From Caccovicinus sp964425595 (GTDB lineage Bacteria > Bacillota > Clostridia > Lachnospirales > Lachnospiraceae), in the NCBI GenBank assembly GCA_964425595.1, contig CAYRMW010000032.1:1-28638 (forward strand): a stretch of 28,638 bases of DNA, read 5' to 3'. The notes beneath the pieces are model-generated. The model was given only the letters and a program-made list of their open reading frames with translations, was not told the origin of the DNA and made no database searches. The translations under genes were made by a program, and so were the position numbers. Positions 1-7,119 of this stretch are shown piece by piece. Every line of letters starts with the position of its first letter. Position 1 is the first letter of the stretch.

Positions 1-100
1 TGACACTTTGGGAAGGCATATTCATTTTTTTATTGCAGTTTACGGAAACTCAAGCCGGAATGGACATTCCGGAGATTCCGCCTGCGCCCGGATTTTTTTG

Positions 101-129
101 TTAACAAAAAGACGCTTTTGTGCTATGAT
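101..129 (+). promoter_or_regulatory. Sigma-A promoter of the lactonase-aroC-rpiB operon
   Basis: A -35 box TTAACA (101-106), a 17-base spacer and a -10 box TATGAT (124-129) preceded by TGC form an extended -10 promoter. It lies about 50 bases before the ribosome site of the first gene. A perfect inverted repeat, CCGGAATG-GA-CATTCCGG (55-72), sits just upstream and could be an operator or the remnant of an upstream terminator. Confidence 0.7.
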
Positions 130-181
130 AAACAGCAGGAATACTCAATTCGAGAATACGGCCATTGGGAGGATTGTAACG

Positions 182-1240
182 ATGAAAGGGAAGTACATGG
201 CGTACGTGGGATCCTATTCCTACACGGGCAAGGCAAAGGGCATCACCGTATACGATGTCGATGTGGAGAAAGGCATATTTAAAGAACGGTGTGAGATGGA
301 GGTGGATAATTCCTCCTATGTTACCGTGTCGCATAATGGCAGGAACCTGTATTCCATTGCCGATGAAGGCGTGGTGTCCTTTCGGATCCTGGAAAACGGG
401 AGTCTTTCCCGCCTCAACAGCGCCAATATCAAGGGCATGCGCGGCTGTCACCTTTCGACGGATGTGGATGACCGTTATGTATTTGTATCCGGCTATCATG
501 ACGGCAAAGCGACGATCCTCCGCTTAAACAAGGACGGATCGGTGGGAGGAATCGTAGACGGCGTTTTCCATAAAGGCTATGGATCGGTGGCGGAGCGGAA
601 TTTCCGGCCCCATGTCAGCTGTACCCGGCTGACCCCGGACAAGCGGTTTGTGGCTTGCGCGGATCTGGGGATCGATCAGGTGAGCATCTACCGGTTTGAC
701 GATGAACATCTTGTGCAGGTGGACGCGATCCGCTGTGAGCGGGAGTCGGCGCCCAGGCATTTTCGATTCAGTAACGACGGACGTTTCATGTATCTGATGT
801 ACGAGCTGAAGAACGTGATCGATGTCTATACCTATGAGACAGGAGAGCGCGCGCCGAAGATCGAGAAGATCCAGACGATCTCCACCACCGGGGACCGCAA
901 ATATTCGGAACTGACTGCGGCGTGCGCTATGCGGCTGTCGCCGGATCCGGACAATCAGTACGTGTACTGCACCAATGCGGGAGACAACGCGCTGAGCATC
1001 TTTGCCAGAGATAAGGAGACAGGGCTTCTGGAACTGATCTGCTGCCTTCCGGTCAGCGGGGATTATCCGAAGGATGTCGCTGTTTTTCCGGATGAAAAGC
1101 ATGTGGCCTGCTTAAACCATGAAAGCGGGACGATCACCTTTTTCGCGGTGGATTATGAGAAGGGCCATCTGGTCATGTGCGGCAGGGAAGTAAAGGTCAA
1201 TGAGCCCAACTGCTGCGCCATCGTGAAGGTATCGGACTGA
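182..1240 (+). CDS. Lactonase family protein (6-phosphogluconolactonase-type beta-propeller)
   Basis: The 352-residue protein looks like the YkgB/Pgl lactonase family, a seven-bladed beta-propeller that in characterised members hydrolyses 6-phosphogluconolactone in the oxidative pentose phosphate pathway. Visible marks are the N-terminal strand MAYVGSYSYTGKAKGITVY and repeated blade-like segments, including RPHVSCTRLTPDKRFV near the middle, PRHFRFSNDGRFMYLMYE and a closing DYPKDVAVFPDEKHV. I start at 182 because GGGAGGA (167-173) lies eight bases upstream. The frame is open further upstream, but that part overlaps the promoter and has no ribosome site. aroC follows after 25 bases, so the genes are probably co-transcribed, and rpiB later in the operon fits a pentose phosphate theme. 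The family call is fairly secure; the exact substrate is inferred, since relatives cleave other lactones. Confidence 0.85.
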   Translation: MKGKYMAYVGSYSYTGKAKGITVYDVDVEKGIFKERCEMEVDNSSYVTVSHNGRNLYSIADEGVVSFRILENGSLSRLNSANIKGMRGCHLSTDVDDRYVFVSGYHDGKATILRLNKDGSVGGIVDGVFHKGYGSVAERNFRPHVSCTRLTPDKRFVACADLGIDQVSIYRFDDEHLVQVDAIRCERESAPRHFRFSNDGRFMYLMYELKNVIDVYTYETGERAPKIEKIQTISTTGDRKYSELTAACAMRLSPDPDNQYVYCTNAGDNALSIFARDKETGLLELICCLPVSGDYPKDVAVFPDEKHVACLNHESGTITFFAVDYEKGHLVMCGREVKVNEPNCCAIVKVSD

Positions 1241-1265
1241 AAGGTCGGGACGGAAGGAGAATGAC

Positions 1266-2417
1266 ATGGCCGGTTCAGTGTACGGAACATTATTTCAGAT
1301 CATGACCTGGGGAGAGAGCCACGGGAAGGGCATCGGCGTTACGGTAGACGGGTGCCCGGCCGGCCTTCCCCTTTCGGAAGCCCATGTGCAGGAATACCTG
1401 GACCGGCGCAGGCCGGGGCAGGGGCAGTTTACCACGAAGCGCCGGGAAAGTGATCAGGTCGAGATCCTTTCCGGCGTGTTTGAGGGAAAGACCACGGGAA
1501 CGCCGATCGCCATGGAGATCCGCAACCAGGATCAGCGCTCCCGGGATTACAGCGATATCATGGATGTGTACCGCCCGGGACACGCCGACTATACGTTTGA
1601 CCGGAAATTCGGTTTCCGGGATTATCGGGGCGGCGGCCGTTCGTCCGGCAGGGAGACGGCGGGACGGGTGGCCGGCGGCGCGGTGGCGGCCCGTTTCCTG
1701 GAGGCTTTCGGCGTCCATGTCCGGGCCTACACCCGTTCCATCGGGCCGGTTTGCGTCGCGCCGGAGCGCTTCGATCTGGAGGAAATGTGGCGGAATCCGC
1801 TTTACATGCCGGATGGGCAGGCCGCGGAGGAAGCACAGGCCTATCTGCGCGAGGTCATGGCCGGACAGGACTCGGCCGGCGGCGTCATCGAGTGCGTGAT
1901 CACTGGCCTTCCCGCAGGCGTGGGCGATCCGGTATTTGATAAGCTGGACGCCTGCCTGGCGAAGGCCATCCTGTCGGTGGGCGCGGTGAAGGGATTTGAG
2001 ATCGGCGAGGGCTTTCGAGCGGCCAGGCTGCGGGGAAGCGAGGATAACGACGGCTTCTGCGCGGGGCCGGACGGCCGGATCCGCAAGACCGCCAATCATG
2101 CGGGCGGCGTGCTCGGCGGCATCAGCGACGGGGCTCCGGTGGTCTTCCGGGCGGCCATCAAGCCCACGCCTTCGATCGCGATGGTGCAAAAGAGCGTTAC
2201 CCGCCGGGGAGAGGAACGGGAGCTTACGATCCGCGGGCGTCACGATCCGGTTATTGTCCCTCGGGCTGTGGTGGTCGTGGAGGCGATGGCGGCGCTGGCC
2301 GCGGCGGACCTTCTCCTGCGCTCTGCAGTTTCGCGAATGGACCGTCTGCAGGAGATGTTTGGAGCGGCGAAGGGGCCGGGAAAGGAGCAGGGACATGAGG
2401 ATCGTATTGGCAAATGA
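1266..2417 (+). CDS. aroC: Chorismate synthase
   Basis: Converts 5-enolpyruvylshikimate-3-phosphate to chorismate, the last common step of aromatic amino acid synthesis, using reduced FMN. The 383-residue protein has the family length and its signatures: TWGESHGKGIGVTVDGCPAG at the N terminus with conserved His19, the central GHADYTFDRKFGFRDYRGGG, and RSSGRETAGRVAGG (from Arg125), where most relatives have RSSAR. IKPTPSI appears near residue 300. The ribosome site AAGGAGA (1254-1260) precedes the ATG by five bases. The gene follows the lactonase by 25 bases, and its last 23 bases overlap the start of rpiB, suggesting translational coupling. The product would feed pheA, which lies about 2 kb downstream under a separate promoter. 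Confidence 0.97.
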   Translation: MAGSVYGTLFQIMTWGESHGKGIGVTVDGCPAGLPLSEAHVQEYLDRRRPGQGQFTTKRRESDQVEILSGVFEGKTTGTPIAMEIRNQDQRSRDYSDIMDVYRPGHADYTFDRKFGFRDYRGGGRSSGRETAGRVAGGAVAARFLEAFGVHVRAYTRSIGPVCVAPERFDLEEMWRNPLYMPDGQAAEEAQAYLREVMAGQDSAGGVIECVITGLPAGVGDPVFDKLDACLAKAILSVGAVKGFEIGEGFRAARLRGSEDNDGFCAGPDGRIRKTANHAGGVLGGISDGAPVVFRAAIKPTPSIAMVQKSVTRRGEERELTIRGRHDPVIVPRAVVVVEAMAALAAADLLLRSAVSRMDRLQEMFGAAKGPGKEQGHEDRIGK

Positions 2418-2835
2418 CCACAGCGCGGTGGAATTAAAATGGGAGATCCTGGCCCACCTGGAGGCAAAGGGGTATGAGGTGATCAATATCGGGACAGATT
2501 CATCGGAAAGCTGCGATTATCCGGCATACGGCGAACGCGCGGGACGGATGGTAGCTTCCGGCGAGGCGGACTTAGGGATCCTGATCTGCGGTACGGGGAT
2601 CGGCATTTCTCTGGCGGCGAATAAAGTCAGGGGCGTGCGGGCCTGCGCGTGCAGCGAGCCATACAGCGCAAAACTTTCCCGGATGCATAATGACACGAAT
2701 ATGCTGGCTTTCGGCGCCAGAGTGGTGGGGTCGGAACTGGCAAAGATGATCGTTGACGAGTGGCTTGACGCCGAATTTGAAGGCGGCCGCCATAAACGCC
2801 GGGTGGATATGATCATGGAGATCGAAAACCGCTGA
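2395..2835 (+). CDS. rpiB: Ribose-5-phosphate isomerase B
   Basis: Interconverts ribose-5-phosphate and ribulose-5-phosphate in the non-oxidative pentose phosphate pathway. The 146-residue protein has the normal RpiB length and motifs: MRIVLANDHSAVELK at the N terminus, LICGTGIGISLAANK with the catalytic-type Cys65, the conserved RACACSEPYSAKLSRMHNDTN stretch, and FEGGRHKRRV near the C terminus. The start at 2395 is set by AAAGGAG (2381-2387) and begins inside the end of aroC, in another frame. The frame stays open for 133 codons upstream, but that part is only the shadow of aroC. A second, longer RpiB/LacA/LacB-type gene lies at 27286, so the two probably have different substrates. Confidence 0.95.
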   Translation: MRIVLANDHSAVELKWEILAHLEAKGYEVINIGTDSSESCDYPAYGERAGRMVASGEADLGILICGTGIGISLAANKVRGVRACACSEPYSAKLSRMHNDTNMLAFGARVVGSELAKMIVDEWLDAEFEGGRHKRRVDMIMEIENR

Positions 2836-2889
2836 AAGGCCTGCCGCTTTAATGTCAGGGAATCGTAAGATTTGTAATATCTTTGTCTC

Positions 2890-2919
2890 TTGAAAAGGCC
2901 TGTTTTGCCGTGATATAGT
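2890..2919 (+). promoter_or_regulatory. Probable promoter of the exported protein gene
   Basis: TTGAAA (2890-2895), an 18-base spacer and TATAGT (2914-2919) form a good sigma-A match. The leader downstream carries a perfect hairpin, CCCCGGA-GGT-TCCGGGG (2948-2964), about 25 bases before the start codon. It has no following T-run, so it is not a terminator. Confidence 0.6.
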
Positions 2920-2988
2920 AGAGACGGTAAGAAAGATGCGTCTTTTTCCCCGGAGGTTCCGGGGAGATTACGATGGGGAGAGAGTGGA

Positions 2989-3468
2989 ATGAAGAGACGG
3001 ACCGGCAGATTATGCGTTCTCTGCGCACTGCTGCTTTGTTTTTGTCAGGCCTTTGTTTTTTCCGGCTGGGCGTACACCTTTGAGACCGATGACGGCGTGG
3101 TGATTGCCATGGATCAGGATGTCTCGGAAGTGCTGGCACGGTTGGGCAGGGCAGAGAGTTATTACGAGGCCGAGAGCAGCAGCCGCCAGGGCAAAGAAAA
3201 GGTGTTTACCTACGCGGGCTTTGAGTTGTCCACATATCCTTCGGGGGGCAGTGATTACGTGAAGTCGATATGGTTCCTGGATCAGGAGACGGTTACCCCG
3301 GAGGGGATCCATATCGGTTCCGCCATTGATGAGATGAAAGAAGCTTATGGCGACGGATATACCGAAGAGAACGGCAAGTATGAATATGTATCGGAGGACG
3401 GGATCCTGGCTTTTTACACGAAAAAGGACACGGTAAGCGGGATCGAATATAAGTCCGCGATAGAATAA
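2989..3468 (+). CDS. Small exported protein of unknown function
   Basis: A 159-residue protein with a typical signal peptide: basic MKRRTGR, a hydrophobic stretch to about residue 28, and probable cleavage near SGWAYT. No lipobox cysteine is seen, so it is probably secreted or loosely wall-associated. The mature part shows two similar alpha/beta halves. One has DVSEVLARLGRAESYYEAES followed by VFTYAGFELSTYP. The other has GIHIGSAIDEMKEAYGDGY followed by YEYVSEDGILAFYT. The pattern of a short helix ending in LG or YG before a strand pair resembles the BLIP/SmpA-OmlA fold. That comparison is by eye only. It has its own promoter at 2890 and no close partner; the next gene is more than 400 bases away. 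Confidence 0.75.
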   Translation: MKRRTGRLCVLCALLLCFCQAFVFSGWAYTFETDDGVVIAMDQDVSEVLARLGRAESYYEAESSSRQGKEKVFTYAGFELSTYPSGGSDYVKSIWFLDQETVTPEGIHIGSAIDEMKEAYGDGYTEENGKYEYVSEDGILAFYTKKDTVSGIEYKSAIE

Positions 3469-3576
3469 CACAGACGGGAGCACACGGCGCGGCCGGTTCC
3501 CCTGTTTCGTTGATCGCGCAGAGCCGGAGAGGCCTGGCGGGATATGGGGCGGGAGGGCCGGCTGCTTGTTTTGGAT

Positions 3577-3708
3577 GCCTGCCGGCGCATGAAGGTTTAC
3601 TCTAAAAGTCCGCCGCCGAATAGGCGGCAATAGTTCAGGGCTGCCAAATGCGCCGCCAGGACTTTTTCGGGATAGCTGGTGCGTCGGCTGCCGACGCATG
3701 AAGGTTTG
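3577..3708 (+). repeat. Pair of 23-bp direct repeats around an inverted-repeat block
   Basis: The units at 3577-3599 and 3686-3708 differ at three positions and share the core CGCATGAAGGTTT, with starts 109 bases apart. Between them, GGCGGC (3623-3628) can pair either with GCCGCC at 3612-3617 or with GCCGCC at 3652-3657. These pairings exclude each other, as in an RNA switch. The outer pairing AAAAGTCC/GGACTTTT runs into a T5 tract, so the block could also end transcription from the exported protein gene. No known element is recognised. Confidence 0.55.
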
Positions 3709-3732
3709 TTTGGAAAAAGCGCAGGTCCGGAC

Positions 3733-3761
3733 TTGTATTTGCCCCTGTCCTCCCTTATAAT
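3733..3761 (+). promoter_or_regulatory. Strong sigma-A promoter of the plsC-pheA run
   Basis: TTGTAT (3733-3738), 17 bases and a consensus TATAAT (3756-3761). The transcript would start near 3768 and carry a leader of about 120 bases with a perfect hairpin, CCCCGCAG-TTTC-CTGCGGGG (3797-3816). That hairpin has no T-run, so it is not a simple attenuator. Confidence 0.75.
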
Positions 3762-3890
3762 AGAAGCGTTTCCGATGCGATTCGGGACGGGCGGCGCCCC
3801 GCAGTTTCCTGCGGGGTATTTGCCATGGCCTTGCGGCAGGGAAAGAAGGCCGCCTGGCTTCTACAAAATTGAATGGACGAGGTGTTTCAG

Positions 3891-4631
3891 ATGATCAGGT
3901 TTGTGGCGGTGGCGTTGATATTAATTTTGTTTCTTATACTGAGTATCCCCGTGCTGTTGTATGAGCGGCTGCTGAAGCGGCGGGATTCGGAAAGACAGAT
4001 GCGCCAGAGTCTTGCGATCGTACAGTTCATGTTTCGCCTGATCCTTAAGGTGTCCGGTGTCCAGGTGACGGTGGAGGGGCGGGAAAACATCCCGCAGGAC
4101 CAGGCCGTTTTGTATGTGGGCAATCATCGGAGCTATTTTGATATCCTGGTCGGGTATACCACTGTCCCGGGCCTTACCGGTTTTGTGGCCAAAAAGGAGA
4201 TGCTGCGCTATCCGCTGCTCAAGGACTGGATGGTTGATGTACAGTGCCTGTTCCTGGACAGAAAAAATATAAAGGAAGGGTTGAAGACCATCCTGGAGGG
4301 CGTGGACAAGGTCAGGAGGGGGATATCCATCTGGATCTTTCCGGAGGGCACCAGAAACCGGAATGTGGAGCTGTCAGACCTTCTTCCGTTTCGGGACGGG
4401 AGCTTAAAGATCGCGGAAAAGAGCGGATGCGCGGTCATTCCGGTGGCAATGGCGGGGAATGCGGATATTTTTGAGAACCATATGCCGAAGATCCGGAAAA
4501 CAAAGGTTACGATCCGTTACGGCAAGCCCGTTTACCTGAAGGAACTTCCGCCGGAATTTCGCAGAAAGCACGGAGCCTACGTGCGGAATGTCATCATACA
4601 AATGTTAAACGAGATGCAGGAGGATCAGTGA
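3891..4631 (+). CDS. 1-acyl-sn-glycerol-3-phosphate acyltransferase (PlsC family)
   Basis: Transfers an acyl chain to lysophosphatidic acid to make phosphatidic acid for membrane phospholipids. The 246-residue protein starts with a strongly hydrophobic membrane segment (about residues 3-24) and a basic stretch. The acyltransferase motifs follow: NHRSYFD (residues 78-84, the NHX4D catalytic box) and FPEGTRN (residues 150-156), then VIPVAM near residue 188. I prefer the start at 3891, with GAGGTG six bases upstream. An in-frame ATG at 3873 would add six residues but lacks a ribosome site. It overlaps or abuts pheA, whose ribosome site lies within its last codons, so the two are translated together although their pathways differ. 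The substrate is inferred from the family. Confidence 0.9.
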   Translation: MIRFVAVALILILFLILSIPVLLYERLLKRRDSERQMRQSLAIVQFMFRLILKVSGVQVTVEGRENIPQDQAVLYVGNHRSYFDILVGYTTVPGLTGFVAKKEMLRYPLLKDWMVDVQCLFLDRKNIKEGLKTILEGVDKVRRGISIWIFPEGTRNRNVELSDLLPFRDGSLKIAEKSGCAVIPVAMAGNADIFENHMPKIRKTKVTIRYGKPVYLKELPPEFRRKHGAYVRNVIIQMLNEMQEDQ

Positions 4632-4633
4632 TC

Positions 4634-5770
4634 ATGAACCATTCAGATCTTCAGGAAATCAGAAAACAGATCGATCAGGTGGATGCGCAGCTTGCGCAGC
4701 TGATCGAGCAGAGAATGCAGCTTACCGCGGATGTGGCGGAATACAAGCAGAAAAACGGAAAAGAAATCTACGATCCGGTCCGGGAAAAGGAAAAGATCGC
4801 GACGATCCGGTCGATGGCGAAGACGCCCTTTGGCGAGATCGCCATGAGCGAGATCTTCGCGCAGGTGATGACGATCAGCCGCCGTTACCAGTATCAGGTG
4901 CTGGGGACTTACGGAAATAAAGCCGATGGAGGATTTAAGCTGGTGGAAAATCTCCCTACTGCGGGGGCGCGTATCGTCTATCAGGGCGTGGAAGGGGCTT
5001 ACAGCCATGAGGCCGCGCTGCAGGTTTTCGGACAGCAGGCGGATGTGTATCATGTGCCGGCCTGGGACGACGCTATGAAGGAAGTGGCGGAAGGGCGGGC
5101 GGCCTACGCGGTCCTTCCGATTGAGAATTCTTCCGCAGGCGCGGTCAGCGATAATTACGACCTTCTGCTGAAATACGATAATTACATTGTGGCTGAGACG
5201 GAAGTGGCGGTAAACCATGCGCTGCTTGGCCTGCCTTCCGCGGATCTGTCGGATATCCGGACGGTGATCTCCCATCCGCAGGCGCTGATGCAGTGCGGGG
5301 AATTTTTAAAGGGGCACCGGGACTGGCGGCAGATCCAGGCGGAAAACACCGCCGGAGCGGCCAAGCGGGTTCGGGAGGCAGGCGATGTGGCGCAGGCGGC
5401 CATTGCCAGTCCGAAGGCGGGAGAAATTTACGGATTGAAGGTATTAAAGCCGGCGATCAACCACAACCGCGTCAACACGACTCGCTTTATCGTCCTGGGC
5501 AGGGATCCGGTGTACCGCCTGGATGCGAAAAAGGTCAGCATCTGCTTTGAGACGCCTCATGTCAGCGGCGCGCTTTACAATATGCTGGGACATTTTATCT
5601 ATAACCACGTCAACATGCTGATGATCCAGTCAAGGCCGATCCTGGAACGCAACTGGGAGTACCGGTTTTTCCTGGATATTGAAGGCTCCCTAAGTGACGG
5701 GCCGGTGCAGAGCGCGCTTTTGGGATTGAAGAACGAAGCCGTTTCCATGCGGATTTTGGGGAACTACTGA
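4634..5770 (+). CDS. pheA: Bifunctional chorismate mutase / prephenate dehydratase
   Basis: Makes phenylpyruvate from chorismate through prephenate, the committed branch to phenylalanine. The protein (about 378 residues) has the fused architecture. Residues 1-88 are an AroQ-type chorismate mutase with IRKQIDQVDAQLAQLIEQRM. Prephenate dehydratase begins around 115 with YQGVEGAYSHEAA and includes PIENSSAGAV and the catalytic TTRF (residues 282-285). A C-terminal ACT domain, whose usual ESRP motif reads QSRP here, is the expected phenylalanine sensor. AGGAGG (4618-4623) serves either GTG 4628 or ATG 4634. The ATG is chosen although its spacing is ten bases. Feedback control by phenylalanine is inferred from the ACT domain. 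I saw no T-box or peptide attenuator in front of it. Confidence 0.95.
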   Translation: MNHSDLQEIRKQIDQVDAQLAQLIEQRMQLTADVAEYKQKNGKEIYDPVREKEKIATIRSMAKTPFGEIAMSEIFAQVMTISRRYQYQVLGTYGNKADGGFKLVENLPTAGARIVYQGVEGAYSHEAALQVFGQQADVYHVPAWDDAMKEVAEGRAAYAVLPIENSSAGAVSDNYDLLLKYDNYIVAETEVAVNHALLGLPSADLSDIRTVISHPQALMQCGEFLKGHRDWRQIQAENTAGAAKRVREAGDVAQAAIASPKAGEIYGLKVLKPAINHNRVNTTRFIVLGRDPVYRLDAKKVSICFETPHVSGALYNMLGHFIYNHVNMLMIQSRPILERNWEYRFFLDIEGSLSDGPVQSALLGLKNEAVSMRILGNY

Positions 5771-5807
5771 CCGACGTTACGGGAATACACAGAGCAGAGG
5801 GATTATC

Positions 5808-7103
5808 ATGATGAGAACCGATGAATTGATCATTTACCGAAACATGAAACATCAGGAGCTGTTTGCTGACATGGAACGGCTCCTTCTGGGGGAGAGCGGG
5901 GAAGCGGAAAGGTTTTCCTGCGCGAATCAGCTGATCGAGCTGGCCGTCACCTACGGGTTCCAGGGAAATCTGTACCATTGCTTCCTGGCCTTCTGCCTGG
6001 CGAACCATGAGAATGCATACAGCACTTCCTGCGAGATCACAGGGCCGGCCGGCGGGACGCTGGATCAGCTGGCGCTGCATGATTTCCGGATCTTTAAGAC
6101 GCTGTTTGACCAGGATATCCGCAGCCTCGACCGGGACGGCGAGGGGTTCTGGGCACAGATCGCTTCCTACGAAGCGGCCAGGGAAAACGGCAGGGTCTTT
6201 AATAAGCGGATCCGTGACAGGATCCTTTCCCTGGCGCTTTCCCTGGAAAACGCTTCGGATGCCGTGTCTTTCCAGAAAGAAGTGACGCAGTTTTACCGGG
6301 AGTTCGGCGTGGGAAAGTTTGGCCTAAACAAGGCTTTCCGCATCCTGGAAAAGGATGAGCAGGCCTTTATCGACCCCATTACCAGCATCGACCATGTGTA
6401 TCTGTCCGACCTGGTGGGCTACGAGCGCCAGAAGAAGAAGCTGGTGGAGAATACGGAGAGCTTTATCGAGGGCCGGGAGGCCAATAATGTGCTGCTCTAC
6501 GGTGACGCGGGGACGGGGAAGTCTTCCAGCATCAAGGCGCTTTTAAACCAGTATTATGACCGGGGACTGCGGATCATCGAGGTTTACAAGCATCAGTTCA
6601 GGGCGCTGTCCGACGTGCTGGAGCAGGTAAAGGACAGAAATTACAAGTTTATCATCTATATGGACGATCTGTCGTTTGAGGAATTCGAGCTGGAATACAA
6701 ATACCTGAAGGCCATCATTGAGGGCGGCCTGGGAAAGAAGCCGAAGAACGTCCTGACCTACGCGACGTCCAACCGCCGCCATCTGATCCGGGAGAGCTTT
6801 CGGGATAAGCGGCAGCTTTCCGATGATGAGCTTCACGCCAATGACACCGTACAGGAGAAGCTGTCCCTGGTGGCCCGTTTCGGCGTGACCATCTATTACG
6901 GGGCTCCGGAGCCGAACGAGTTTAAAGAGATCGTCAGAGTGCTGGCGGCGCGAAACGGGATCCGGATGCCGGAGGAGGAGCTGCTTTTGAAGGCGAACCA
7001 GTGGGAACTGTCCCATGGGGGACTTTCCGGACGGACAGCGGCCCAGTTTATCACCTGGCTTTTGGGCCAGCAAGGCAGCCAGGACACCCCATCGGGGACA
7101 TGA
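5808..7103 (+). CDS. DUF815 family AAA-type ATPase
   Basis: A 431-residue cytoplasmic ATP-binding protein of the DUF815 family, whose role is unsettled. The N-terminal 190 residues are helical and poorly conserved. The AAA core follows, with the Walker A motif GDAGTGKSS (residues 232-240, Lys238), Walker B IIYMDDLSFEE (Asp286-Asp287), and YATSNRRHLIRESF, which carries the sensor-1 asparagine and the following arginines. DPITSIDHVYLSDLVGYERQ just before Walker A is typical of the family. The start at 5808 has AGAGGG seven bases upstream. It lies 37 bases after pheA and 16 bases before the Ppx-like gene, so it is probably in the same transcript. Its place next to the polyphosphate genes may be chance. 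Confidence 0.88.
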   Translation: MMRTDELIIYRNMKHQELFADMERLLLGESGEAERFSCANQLIELAVTYGFQGNLYHCFLAFCLANHENAYSTSCEITGPAGGTLDQLALHDFRIFKTLFDQDIRSLDRDGEGFWAQIASYEAARENGRVFNKRIRDRILSLALSLENASDAVSFQKEVTQFYREFGVGKFGLNKAFRILEKDEQAFIDPITSIDHVYLSDLVGYERQKKKLVENTESFIEGREANNVLLYGDAGTGKSSSIKALLNQYYDRGLRIIEVYKHQFRALSDVLEQVKDRNYKFIIYMDDLSFEEFELEYKYLKAIIEGGLGKKPKNVLTYATSNRRHLIRESFRDKRQLSDDELHANDTVQEKLSLVARFGVTIYYGAPEPNEFKEIVRVLAARNGIRMPEEELLLKANQWELSHGGLSGRTAAQFITWLLGQQGSQDTPSGT

Positions 7104-7119
7104 GCAGGAGGAGAGGATT

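Larger units (their letters stand above)
3469..3890 (+). other. Intergenic region with direct repeats, nested hairpins and a promoter
   Basis: This 422-base stretch holds no convincing gene. It contains two near-identical 23-base direct repeats (3577-3599 and 3686-3708) on either side of a block with inverted ends, AAAAGTCC (3604-3611) and GGACTTTT (3659-3666). The second direct repeat is partly inside a near-perfect palindrome, TGCGTCGGC-T-GCCGACGCA (3680-3698). A promoter at 3733-3761 and a leader hairpin at 3797-3816 follow. Each direct repeat contains an ATGAAGGTTT that opens a tiny frame of 14 or 20 codons. Neither has a clear ribosome site, so I do not call them genes. Confidence 0.7.

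Noticed and set aside
8..181. Upstream extension of the lactonase frame
   Set aside because: It covers the promoter at 101-129, has no ribosome site and does not resemble the family's N terminus; the ATG at 182 does.
1290..2486. Long open frame on the minus strand opposite aroC and rpiB
   Set aside because: It is a shadow of the GC-rich aroC codons, with no recognisable domain and no ribosome site. Similar antisense frames at 15229-16203 and 23585-24520 were dismissed for the same reason.
3591..3758. Two tiny frames starting ATGAAGGTTT inside the direct repeats
   Set aside because: They are 14 and 20 codons long, lack ribosome sites and arise because the repeat contains ATG.
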